From NCBI RefSeq assembly GCF_036669915.1, contig NC_089320.1, positions 11,715,313-11,779,312 on the forward strand: a DNA stretch of 64,000 nt. The letters run 5' to 3'. Source of the stretch: Pocillopora verrucosa. Its lineage: Eukaryota; Cnidaria; Anthozoa; Scleractinia; Pocilloporidae. Positions 35,501 to 47,224 of the stretch are shown piece after piece. The notes beneath the pieces are model-generated. The model was given only the letters and a program-made list of their open reading frames with translations, did not search any database and had not been told where the DNA came from. The position numbers were made by a program, and so were the translations under genes. Numbering within the stretch: position 1 is the stretch's first letter; the number at the start of each line of letters is the position of its first letter.

Positions 35501-38500
35501 AAATGAACTACCTTCCCTTTACACTCCATTTTTTTGTAAAGATTTTAGCTTCTTGAGCTTACATCTAAAGTCGTTTCGTTTCTCGTAACAGATTTCAAAC
35601 AACTCTGAAAAAGGGAAGGTGACATGTCGGAATATACGAAACCGCTGCCCAACTACATCATGTGCTCGGCCTAGGGTTGAAGAAGGGCATTGCTGTCCAT
35701 CGTGCCCAGACGGTAAGACAACAAGATCATGAATAATCTCATTTTAAGCTCAAGAAAACTCTAATTAATATGGGAAAAAAACACATCTTCAGTGAGCTTC
35801 ATTCAAACAGCGCTTTGAACTAGTTGAAGTGACCACAGAGAGCTGAGTATGTTTTGGTTTTTTAGAGTTATTTGCCGCAGACTATGTACTAAGTTTTTTT
35901 CTACAAAAATTGGATACACAAAAATTTTTCTTCTTACCGTGTTATAAGATCAAAAGAGTATCCTAACCATTCGAAATATGTCTTCAAGTGTGCTGAAGAT
36001 TCAACCACGAACGTCACTATTTTAAGAGCAACTCAGTAACCAGGCCGCACACAACGCATGATGTCCCAGAATTCAACTCAAATGGCGGGAAACACGACGT
36101 GCCTTGTCAATAAGCCTCACTGCTTTTATTTGACTGACCCTAAACCAAAAAAAAAGCCTCTTCGCCAGGTTGAGTAATTTAACGGTATCTATCGATTGCT
36201 CTTAGCTGAAGGGTCAGGCAAAATGCCATCAATCACTAGGAACTTGAAGTTAACTTCGGTTCACATGGCGCCAGCTGTGATTCTACCATTGCACGTGAAT
36301 GATTTTGAAAAGAGGACCAACTCGCCAGTGAGCTCACTTAACAATTATTTAGGCGAAAAAGCGAAAATTCATTATGTAAACTCTGCGGTTTCCATAAATT
36401 AAATGGTTTTTTAAATACACACTTATTTTGTATCGTTTTTCTTTTAAGAGTTCATCTCATTACTGAGGGCACCTGCATCTTCAGTTTCCCGCCAAAATGG
36501 CGTGGGACGCGTGCATTTTACTCTGGTGCGAAACACACTTCACATTTCAATACGTTATGAAGGGTAAGTACTGATATTCTCGTTTCTGAGAATTTTGAAT
36601 TTGTTGGTTTGATTCGACCACTTAATTTTAAATATTTTTCATCGCAAACCACAGGTCTCGGAAGCTTCGCATGGCTTCGTTTAAAGATTCCAAAGGATCA
36701 CCACTGAAGGAAATAAACATTCCGAAAAGATCTATTAATGGATCCCAGGTTAGTACTTTTAAGATGGACCAAGAGAATATCTACAGTTGATATTCTCTTG
36801 TTACCTTGTCTGGATTGATTCGAGGACATTCGAAAATTTTAACCCTCTCCTCGTTCTCGACGAATTTTTATCCATGGCAAATTTCCGTTACCTTTTTCTC
36901 TGGCGTTTTCCATCTTCCCTGACGTTCGGCGGTACCCATATTTGCACCCTAGAGGAGTGAGGTATTGTGAGAATTAATAGTATTGCCTGAGAACGTCGTT
37001 TCTGTTTCCAAAGCTTGATTATTGATGCCTTCTAACGTAGGTATGCCTTGTGTGGAATCAACTGAGTAAAAAGAATATTGAATCCTTTAAACAAGGACAA
37101 GTTAGCATGGAATTGAAACTCAAGCGACAACAGAACGCAGTTGGACTCACTGGAGACATAATAAAGTACGATTCGTACTCGCAAGGTATGTTCCTCAAAC
37201 AGATGTTGGAGACTTTACGCAAACCAAGACGGCGAAGGTAACAAGAAAATGGCAAGACAAAAGATCAGCTGAAAAATAGCACGGCTAGTGCGTTTCATAA
37301 CTTTTTGCATTTCTTAGCCATATTCTGAAAAACGGCAACGTGAAATCACCAAAATATGCATGGTCTGAGAACGGAAACACCCAGCGCAAATTTGTTTCAG
37401 TTTCCACTTGGAACTCAACGCCGCTCATATACGTTATACTGAGGTTGAGGTGTGGCGCCTTACTAGACTGTAAACACTTTCAGCCATTCGCGACATTCAA
37501 ACTGAAATATAAGTTCATTCTTAAATTGACGTCACGTTCCTTGGCGTTGCCGTCTTGACTGCTGAAGGTCCCTTTTGCTGATCGATATCACCATTGTCGA
37601 CCCAGCGGGTGTTCTGTGAGTTTGGGTATATTATACATCGCTGAGAAGGGCAAAGATAGTATCAATAATGATGCCGACAATTGTGATGAGTTCAGTTATG
37701 AATATCAGCTCTGGAAAAAGCCGACGTGAATCAGTGCTGAAAGAAAAATAGACAGAAATCAAAATATACCTTACTAAGTAGGCCGCAAAATTTATTTCGT
37801 GATTTGATTCTTTTTCTATGGCACTTTCTCAGAGGAAAATTTCTAATCATTCGCAACGGTGTAAGTTGAGCATGATATTGTTTATACGCATTTTTCGCGT
37901 GTGTAGAACAAACATTAGATAAAACGGGAATTTCCTGCATGGATGAACCTCAAACCCACGACCCAGAAATGTGCTACATGCTCGCAATACATTGGGATAC
38001 AATTGGAAACGACACTGGAGGCATTCGCCCGTGCATGGCACGGTTTTTCGTAAACTTCCTGCCATCTCTCAACCTTCCATACCTGTTTCTATAGTTATCA
38101 ACATCAAACGGAGAAAACATCAATATGTTTCCTGCTTTCAAAGACAAATGTCTGGGTCTTTTTAACAACTTTCTGATGGTACCTAAGTCACAACAGGAAA
38201 ATATAGAAAGAACTGAATTCAGTCGCAAAGAGAGACGTGATCAGCTTAATTAAAGAAGGTCAAAAGCAATTTGCTGTAATAACGATCATGGTACTAATTT
38301 TAAAATGAAGTTTTCATCACGTTATGTATAGGTTGTGTTTTTCTAAGGCTCCAAATTAAGAAAACCGTCTTCGAAATTGCATCAATTAAACGGTCTTCTG
38401 AGCCCAATAGATGTCTGCTATGAACATACATTAAAAGATATTGCGCGACGACATCATGGTGTTTAAGAAAGTTTTTACAAGCATTCTATCGTGTTTAGAA

Positions 38501-40978
38501 GTGATAATGGTTCAATTGGTTGTTGAACGATTATTTTGTCAATATCAACAACAGTCTTTGTATTATCAGCTTGCGATGAACTATATTTGATCGACGACAC
38601 CAGCCTCAGGCGAAGTGAAATGCCCGGCGATGATATCATTATATAGGGGCGATTATGAACTAACTATACTAGCCTGTTTCCCAGCTCATAAGATTTTGCA
38701 ATAAATTTCTTCCTTAGAAAGACACACGTCCTTTTTTTGGAGGATTTAACCTTTACTTGACATTCAAACAAGTTTGTTGACCAGCTAGTAGCTCATTTCC
38801 AAAGTTTACTTCTATCTAACTCTGGCCATGTTTATCCACACGCGTGGGATATTTGCAAGAGTTATATCCATGAGTGCGCTCAAATCTCAACTATCGGTAT
38901 ACCAAATCTGCACATGCAAACAGAACTTTCACTCGTCCTTCACCTTTTGCCTTTCCTTCACCTGTTCGATCAGATTGATCAAGTGATTTGTTTATTTGAT
39001 TGCTACACAAAACAAATTTCTGAAATACATCGCTGCATATTGAGTCAAGTTCACGCTCGCAAAAGTATCTTCAGAAAAATTCAGTTCTATACTCTGCACT
39101 CGTTAAAGTGACGAGTGTGAGCTAATTATTCCATAGCAAGGTCCCGGGTCCTTCGTTTTCGACTGATTAAAGGTCATTTCAAGAAAATAAGACCACTTAT
39201 TTTTCTCGGCCAAAGGTTTTCTTTTGGCTGTCAAATGTTCTCAAAAATCCAATACAAAAGGGTAATTTTGTTTCTTTAGATATCTGACTGCATATCTGGT
39301 GGTGAATTTTTAATTCTACAGCTTGTTTTTCATTTGGGAATTTCTTAATTTGCACCAGAAATAAGTTCCAGTTTGTTCATTTTGGTGAAGGATATTTTTA
39401 ACCACATTGAGGGACGGAGGAGAAGATAGTTTTTCATACTTGCTTTCGAGAATGTGCGATTAAAGAAGTCCCCGCTTGCTAATTAGATGTGGAATAGTGC
39501 GCAGTGAAGATACAATGTTTTGATAAGGAGCGAGCTTAATATTTAACATTTAATTCATCTCTTTCCTCCAACTTTTTTATTACCAACTTTTGGCTGCTTC
39601 GATAAAAGTTCAATTTGGAATTCTACCAGAATACTTTTTGGCTTGAAGTGTTAGAGTGCAAATTTTTTTGAACATAAAAAGTAACACCATTCTACTAGAA
39701 AGGTTTTAATTCCGTTTTCTTCTGATTTTCACCTGTAGAAAGCTTCGAAGCACTGCTGTCGTCTGATGATGAGACATCCAATGCGTTGGCTTCTTTCAAC
39801 TTGGCCAAAGGTGGAAAAATTCTCAGAATGAATCTCCGCTATGATGGATCACACAGCCTAGGTGAGAAAATGGCAAACAGGACATGTTGCATATTTATGG
39901 TTCGACTAAAGAGCTGATTCCAAAGTTAAATATTTTCCTTCGATTGAGCTCAAGCTAAAGACCTTGTGGTACACTATTGTAGGCTAAATGAAAATATTTT
40001 TTAATCTGAAAAGCATTCTGTTTACTTATTTGAAAGGTGATGTTAAAAGAATACTTTGTAAAGAAACATCGAATTTGTGTAAAACTGAACGTAAAGTAAA
40101 GAGCTGGAAGAAGATCTGTGATAGTCTCTGCTGTTAAATATCTAACTCGATTTACACATCTCTCCTTGCTCGCAGGCTCAGAAACTCAGATCACGATCAA
40201 GTTGACCAGAAATCCTACCAATAACAGAGGAGCTCGTGATGTGAAAGCAATCGGCCCGTCACAAATTAAGCAAGAGGTGAACAGCTCTAGACAGAAACTT
40301 TTATCTTTCAAAGCGTTAGTAGATACCAGCGGACGCCAAAGTGAGGCGTTACTTGACGGAGAAAAATTAAAGTATTGTATGTTTATCTTTATTCTTCTTT
40401 GCAGAATTCCAACTTAAAAACGGCGTGGCAGAATCCTCCTGAGCATGTGCTGAAGTGGATGTCGCGTGGTTATCTAAATATCACTGTGATATTGAACACT
40501 GGAGACCAAAAGACGAAACTGACCGGTCAAATAAGCATTAAAAGAACTTGTAACAGTAAGTGACGGTTAATATTTTTTGGAACGTGCGGTCATTACAAGC
40601 GGTATCTTGCAAAGTTAATCCTTAAAGCACCCTGCAGATCAGGGTAAAATTTTACTCATTTCGAGTTGAATTCTTGTTATTTGGCTTGGGTCGATAACAG
40701 TTTTTCTTGGTTTTTTTTTTCCACAGCCATTGTCTCCCAGCTCTCTGGTCGAGAAGCTCCAAGGCCCACGATGACAGGCGCCAGCGGTTATGCCTCCTTT
40801 GATTTTTTCAATAATGGTCAAATACGCTATCAGGTAATTTATGTTAATTATTCGGCAAATGAAACCTGTGGCTTAACCCAGGTTTTAAGGTAGAGTATTT
40901 GTAAAAACTTGGCTAAACTGGTAGGTTAGAGTAACTATTAAGCACGTGTCAGTGGTAATCGAGAATTGCATAAAAGGA

Positions 40979-41010
<32 letters not shown>

Positions 41011-44000
41011 CGTGGGAGAGTATAACGGGGTAATTTAGTATTATCAACTGAGTTCATAATGTAAATTGGCCACCATGTTATCAACTCAGTTCATAATACT
41101 AAATTACCCTGTAATCAAGAGTTGTTTATTTGTTGTTGCAGATTTTGCTATCGGGTATGGTAAATCCTGTGATAGAAATCAATCTTCAAGCCACAAACCG
41201 CAAGCAAAAAGTGAAAAGACTTTCACGCTCAGTAAGCTTTGATGAACACGGACGAATTAAGGTCAGTTTCTACAGAATCAAATTGCAGCGTAAACGAACA
41301 CTTAGACTTACCCAAGGTTAAGTTGTAAACTTAACTCTGTCAAAAGGAGAGATGCATGTAACACACTTGTCATGTACGTAAGTACCTAATCGGGAGAATT
41401 CGAACCTTGCTTAGTTGCGATTACATGACTGGATACTCTGCCAGGCTAAATGGAGCTACAAGAGAGCTCTTTAAAACTTGATGCATATATCACAGGTGTA
41501 CTGTATAATTTTCACAACGGCAACATCGAGACTTACAGTTTGCATTGGTGTCAGTGTAAAGAAATGGTAAATTTTCCAAAAAAATGTTTAACTTGTGTCA
41601 CGAAAGCGTCTTTCTTGGCATTTTATCAGAAGTTTCATTGAAGTCACTCAATACTTACCCCCATCTTTACCTTTTCATGCTGATCGTTTGTTCAAGTGGA
41701 TGTTTATCCTTGAAATTAAGATCTCGTTGCATTTTAGTTGACAGGGGTGTGGCTGAGGCCGTCATTTCAAGAAATTTGCTGGTTATTTAGTGGCAATATA
41801 TTCATCAATGTCAGCACCCAGGCGAACAGGGGAGGAGAAATGTATGGACAGCTGAAACAGTTTCCCTTTAGAGGACACCATTTGTCATACCACGGTAAGG
41901 AAGTAGATTAGGTTGCATGCTTCAGTTCCAACCAAGTTAGTTTTTTTTTTTAACCTGTGTTTACAATAAATAGTTTAACATCCCGTGGCAGTGTTGATGA
42001 AAACTGCGGTCATTTGTTCCTTGAAACTTTCGCTCAACCCCGCCCCAACTCCTTGTTCAAAAACTCAGTTGGGATAGTTTTATTCAGGAAACTAGTAAGG
42101 AGATTTAACTCGTTTAACTCGAAATTTTTACAACGAATTTTCCCAAGTCAACTCCTGCATTTCATAAATCTTTGAGGCTGAACCCTCTATGATGTAGGAT
42201 TTCTCCTGATCGAGAGCAATTTTTTCCTTCTCCTAGAGAGTTTTTGTTTTCCTCACTGCCGTTCTTTGTAATCCTAAAAGGTGTCCTCAAATGTCAGTAA
42301 AATACATTTCCCCCAGCGGCACGAAGACAATGCTCTCCTTTGCCAACAGAAATCGCTATTCCCCTTTCTCTAGATCCACCAACTCTCTTATCTGGTAACG
42401 AAGTTGTTCCCAGGATTCAAACTGGCGCCGCGGGGCAGGCCTGGTTTTCACTCGACAAGAGCTGTGCATTGCACTATCACCTGATCCTGAGTGGCATGGA
42501 CCGCGGGCGCAAGAACATGAGGACTGCAGAACTCTTAGGCTTTGCGGATTATGGCGAGGTGCCCCAGTCGTACGATGAACGTGTGCACTTGTTACGATCA
42601 TTTGAAGGAGAAACGGTTGGTGTTCGTGTTGCTTGTCATTAATGCAGCAATTTATGTTCACTATCAAAATGGGGTTATACGCGAATGCAAGTCGCTGTGA
42701 TTCATTTTTATCCCTGCGAATATTAAAAGAATTCAAATCAGTTTATATCCGTGTAACTAGTTTCACGGAGAATTCTCCGTGTCACAGGAAACAAATTACC
42801 GCTACAAAACGTCGCTCAGCACGTGCGGGCAGAACTTTCACATTCACACGATACTGTGATAAATCTTTCGTTTTCCTGAATCGCTCTGACCAATATTGGA
42901 AGGATAAAGTTATAGGGAAATTCAAATTAGCAAGAATTGGCCTGCCTTTAAGCTATGATATAACTTTGTGACTCTATAAGCTTTTCAGTGGATGGACCGG
43001 CAGTGTTTTTCTTTTTTTCAATAAGTTTTACTTCGAATGAAATAAGAAAACTCAGGAGTAAATTTGATCATTCGAATTTGCGTTAAAAGCCGTTCTAAAA
43101 ATTTCCCCAGACGAAGTGATGACGCACTCCGACAACAAAGTATTCAAAACGTTAAGAACGTCGTTGCATTGTAAACACGACGTGCGGACCTATATATTGC
43201 CCTGTCGTGGCGACCTCTCATGGAGACGTCAGGTCGCATACGGGAAAATAAGATTACTTTACGTCCCGACGATTCCAAGCTTTTACCGCGTCATTCTTTC
43301 AAGTCTCTTTGTGTTTGCAATGTCCCCTTAATCAATTTCAGAGCTGTACAAAGCGCGGATCTCCATGATTCTTAAACGTACGTCAAATGTAGAAATCACA
43401 GTTTAAAAATTTCAGATCAACTTCGCACATCCTATTAAGTAAAAAACAAGTTCGCATTATTAATATTATTTCCACTAAAATATATTTGAAAATTTAGCAA
43501 TATACCAAACAATCAAACCATATGCAATTAACGATATAGAGAGAACATTAATCAACTATAAAATCTTAAGTCTAAGTAATTACACTACAAAATTAGTGTA
43601 CATTTGTCTACGTTAATTTATTAATCAATTAATTTATTATATTATTACATTAATTTATTATATTATTTATTATATTTATTACTACAATCGTCTTCATACT
43701 GCTGCTTAACTTACTCTATAAAAATAGCTCCACGTTTCGATCTGAACCTTTATCAGTGTGTTGATAAAACGTTAGCAAACTGTAATAGTATTATCGTATC
43801 GAACGTCAGTGGATATTTTACAGCTGCAAACGAAAATTTCAAAAAATTTAATGAGTAAATCTTCATTTCTCGCAAGATACTCCTTGATAACTCAATCGTG
43901 CAGGGGTAATATCAAAGGGGAAGATTTGAAAGGGGCAGATGCGAGGAAAACGCACGCAGAAGCGAGGAAGGAGGAAAGCCATTTGACGTTGTCTCGCGTG

Positions 44001-47000
44001 CTTCCTCGCGCGTTTCTCTCATATCACATGTGTCTCGTGGCTTCCTACGTTCAGTCGCACTTTTCTCACAAAATGTGCGTTTCTCATCAACTACTCGCCT
44101 GTCTCACAGGTCAGCGATTTATAATCGAACCGTTCACGCCCGTTTTTTAGATCTCTGGCTCCGCGCGCAACATCGAACCAGAGTTCCTTGGTAACCTCAT
44201 TCGCGGACTTGTTTACCTGCAAGTGAGAAGTGAGGAAGTCCCACAGGGAGAGCTGAGGAGCCAAGTCTTCTTAAACGAGGACAGCTGTAGTAAGAGACTT
44301 CCTCCTAGAGGGCGGAACGAATTGCCTGGCTCTTGCCACTTTGGTGACAAAATATATTCAGATGGGGAAAAGTGGGTCTCTGAAGATGATAAGTGCACAT
44401 CGTGTACTTGTGAGGTACCTTGATATGAAAAAGAAACTTCAATTTTGGAAATTGATGTTATTTCTTTAGGTAAATATTAACAATTCTGTTTTAACTACCA
44501 ACAGGACAGCGAAATTGTTTGTGCCCCTCTTAAGTGTCAGCGGTTAAACTGCACAGAAGCACCTATCATGTTACCTCATCTATGCTGCCCGGTTTGTCCA
44601 GGTATTTTGAACGATTTTTGATGATATAAAAAAAATCATGTAGCTCAGTGTTTTCAAAGAGAGATTCTAGATAGAGTTCATGTGATCGACTCTTTGTCAA
44701 AGAAAAGCATTATTTAAAATGAACAACCATAAATGTTCCAATACGACTAAGACACAAGTGAGGATACAAACCCTTTCCCTGCTACAAAATCTCCCCTAGC
44801 CCCAACCCCTGATACAATGTTTCCGACTGAGAAATTATATTTGTCTGAGGTAAAAGGTGTAGAAAATATAACATTTATCAATTTTTTCTGTCAGCTATCG
44901 AAGAAAAAGTTGTGAGATATTACGAAAAGAGGCAGCGTCCGTCCTTGAAAGGATGCTATGTAAAAAGAGACAGAAAAGTTTATCCAGTTGGCGCTGTGTG
45001 GTATCCCTATGTACAGCCATTTGGTTACATGAGATGTCACGCCTGCACATGCCTGGTAAGCGGTTGTTTACATAATCACATGCGCCTGTGAATATTTATA
45101 AACTACTATTATGGCTCAAAGGTTTGTTTTTAGTCGTTGTTTTTATTTATGAACACACGTTTTCCCATATTTTTTCTCAGAAAAAATCAGAAGAAATATC
45201 ATGCACTCAAGTGAAATGCCCAGAACTTCGATGTAAAAATCCAATCAAAATGCGCATGAGTGACTGCTGTATGCGATGCCCTGGTAAGGAGTGTTTCAAT
45301 TAGCGTTATGTGGGCGTTATGTAACATATTACAGTGTATAACTTCCGCAAACCTGAATTGAGAGAGTATGAGTTGAACCGAGTAAAGCTGGGGAAAATAA
45401 AAACCAAATGAAATTTTTTTGAACGAATTCCATACTAAGAAGATCCTCATCTTTTTGTTCCAGATGACGAGGATTCAAAATCAAATGGAGGCAAGAAAGT
45501 TAGAAAAGGTAAAATTAATTCAGACTTATATATTCATGAACTGTTGTTACTTTCTTAATGCTTATAACAAAGAGGCTGACGGCATTTTTCATTAATAATA
45601 ATTTCCACAGACAAATTACTAAATTGAAAACATTATAGAAGGCTTAATAACTTTGACTAAGTGTATCATCATTTCACTGATGGTTAATGTTTTTAGCAGA
45701 ATGGTTCACTAGTGATGTTAATCCTTGAATTTTACTTGGTCCGATGCGATTACAAAGACAATTAACAGAAAGTTTGAAATGTTATCTATTGTCAACTTAT
45801 TTCTGATCTTTAGGCTGCACCTTACGTGGAAGCAACTATAGACACGGACAAACATGGAGGCCATATTTCCCGATATTTGGCTCTTCAAGATGTATAACGT
45901 GTAGGTGCCAGGTGAGACGGTTTTTACTGCATTTCCTTTTCTAAAAAATGGCGGCCAAAAAACATTGGTCAAGACTACTCTTGTCTCTATCTCAACCGAT
46001 CAGATGCAAAACTAAAACCAACTGGGACTTACTTAATCGTGCGCCTCAGTTATTTTGCTTGTTTTTACCTTTAATTTTTATCGGCCACCTGTAGTATTTT
46101 CCATAATGTGCGATTGCTTTGATTGGTCGTTAAGCTTACTATGGTAAGCAAAATGCGCTCTATGTTCCGTAATTGGCTGCAAAAACTTGTAGGTGCAAGT
46201 CAGCTTATGAACGTCAAGAAATCATAGCGGAGCTCACAGGGCGTAGCCCTATAATTATACAAAATAGTAGTGGCCATCAAGCCGAAAAAATTTGGATGTA
46301 CGACCGTACAAGGTACTACTTTTAACATGCGTGGTCAACTGTACCGCGGGCACGCCAACGTTACGGCTTTGTTCAGTAGTCCAGCGGTCAGTGCACTGGG
46401 CTCCGAGCCGGACGACCCGGGTTCTATTCCTGGCTGGGGCAAGGCGTTGTGCCCTTTAGACGTGCGGGGGAAAAAAATGCGAGCTCCGCTTTTAGGCTTG
46501 GCTAAATCTGTATATTAATGCTTTGTTACAAGTCAGTCACGTTCCTTTCCATTGCCTGGCAGAGGAAAATATTGCGCTTTTCCACAGTTTTCTCTTGTTT
46601 ATGTCTTTTTCTTGTTCCCTAAAATGACATGTCTGAGTATTTATTAATCATAATTTCACAGATGATTACAGTAGTGTGACAGTTTTGTTCCTTGATTCAC
46701 AGAACGGGCGAACTCACTGCTCACGAGATCCATGCCCGAAAGGACAATGTAGAAGTACGCTCCTAATTGGGGCATCGACGAGTTGTTGCCAGGCGTGTCC
46801 AGGTAATCAAAAATGAACGTGTTTAAATGTTTCCTTTTGAGAAAACGTCATACGTGATTTGAGGATGGCAAAGGGGGAGGGGGATGGTCTTTATTCCGTT
46901 TCACGCACGAATTTAGAAGGGAAACTTGAACTCTTCCCTTGCCTTGCCTTTCTGTCTAAATTCAGGCATCACGAATTAATTTTGGGCTTATGTATACATT

Positions 47001-47224
47001 CTATTCCACCCTCTGATCTGCATTCAGAATCCCTTTGAAAAATAGAAGCAGTAGGCTTCTTAGTGCCTGCTTGTGCTCTTGAACAACTTTTAAAGAATCT
47101 TCGACTGAGAAAAGTAGGTTCCCTAAATGGTTTTAATCTTATTTGTTTATGTCTGCCTGAATATGTTGGTTACTCAGGAGTGTTTTATTAACTTGACGTT
47201 TTTGCTGCTTGTTTAGGATCGTGA
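32575..47224 (+). CDS. CHRD: Chordin (complete, 21 exons; VWC - 4 CHRD - 3 VWC)
   Basis: Exons: 32575-32740, 33881-33981, 35592-35712, 36449-36563, 36655-36748, 37041-37185, 39739-39861, 40176-40276, 40405-40555, 40727-40833, 41142-41261, 41738-41894, 42317-42615, 44151-44414, 44505-44601, 44895-45055, 45181-45283, 45464-45508, 45814-45911, 46703-46802 and 47217-47224. All phases agree and sum to 2676 nt (891 aa; human chordin is 955 aa). A signal peptide (core MWFLIFFPLCTAS) precedes VWC1 (residues about 57-128: WHPDVAPFGVLFCVICTC, then CCPSCP). Four CHRD repeats (about 130-645) follow, with GEMYGQL and GELRSQVFL as their typical ends. Then come VWC2 (about 662-719), VWC3 (about 740-806) and VWC4 (about 823-888), each ending CCxxCP. 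The last exon adds only GS and TGA. Chordin is secreted, binds BMPs through its VWC domains and is cut by tolloid proteases; in anthozoans it acts in directive-axis patterning. ATG 32605 is an alternative start. The exon 13 donor (GTTGGT, 42616) is the least certain junction. Confidence 0.93.
41028..41109. repeat. Palindromic foldback element in a chordin intron
   Basis: Left arm GGGTAATTTAGTATTATCAA and right arm ATAATACTAAATTACCC are inverted copies. The centre keeps CAACTGAGTTCATAA and CAACTCAGTTCATAA as near-direct copies. The 82 bp could form a long hairpin. It lies 200 bp after exon 10, between exons 10 and 11. It is probably a tiny MITE remnant. Confidence 0.65.
43615..43682. repeat. 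AT-only tract in chordin intron 13
   Basis: A run of TTTATTA/TTATATTA words with almost no G or C, a simple low-complexity repeat. Confidence 0.6.
46355..46520 (+). mobile_element. tRNA-derived SINE in the last large chordin intron
   Basis: From about 46373 it reads as a tRNA-like head: TAGTCCAGCGGTCAGTGCAC (A-box region), an anticodon-like arm GGGCTCCGAGCC, and a B-box GGGTTCTATTCCTGG that fits GGTTCNANTCC. A GC-rich body follows (AAGGCGTTGTGCCCTTTAGA), ending in an A run and AT-rich tail. The missing acceptor-stem pairing and the extra 3' body argue for a SINE rather than a tRNA gene. The parent tRNA could be an Arg or Gly type; this is uncertain. Confidence 0.6.

Noticed and set aside
41450..41641. 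Possible extra chordin exon around 41500-41575
   Set aside because: Its splice phase (2) does not fit the next exon, whereas exon 11 joins 41738 directly in phase 0 and keeps the CHRD pattern.
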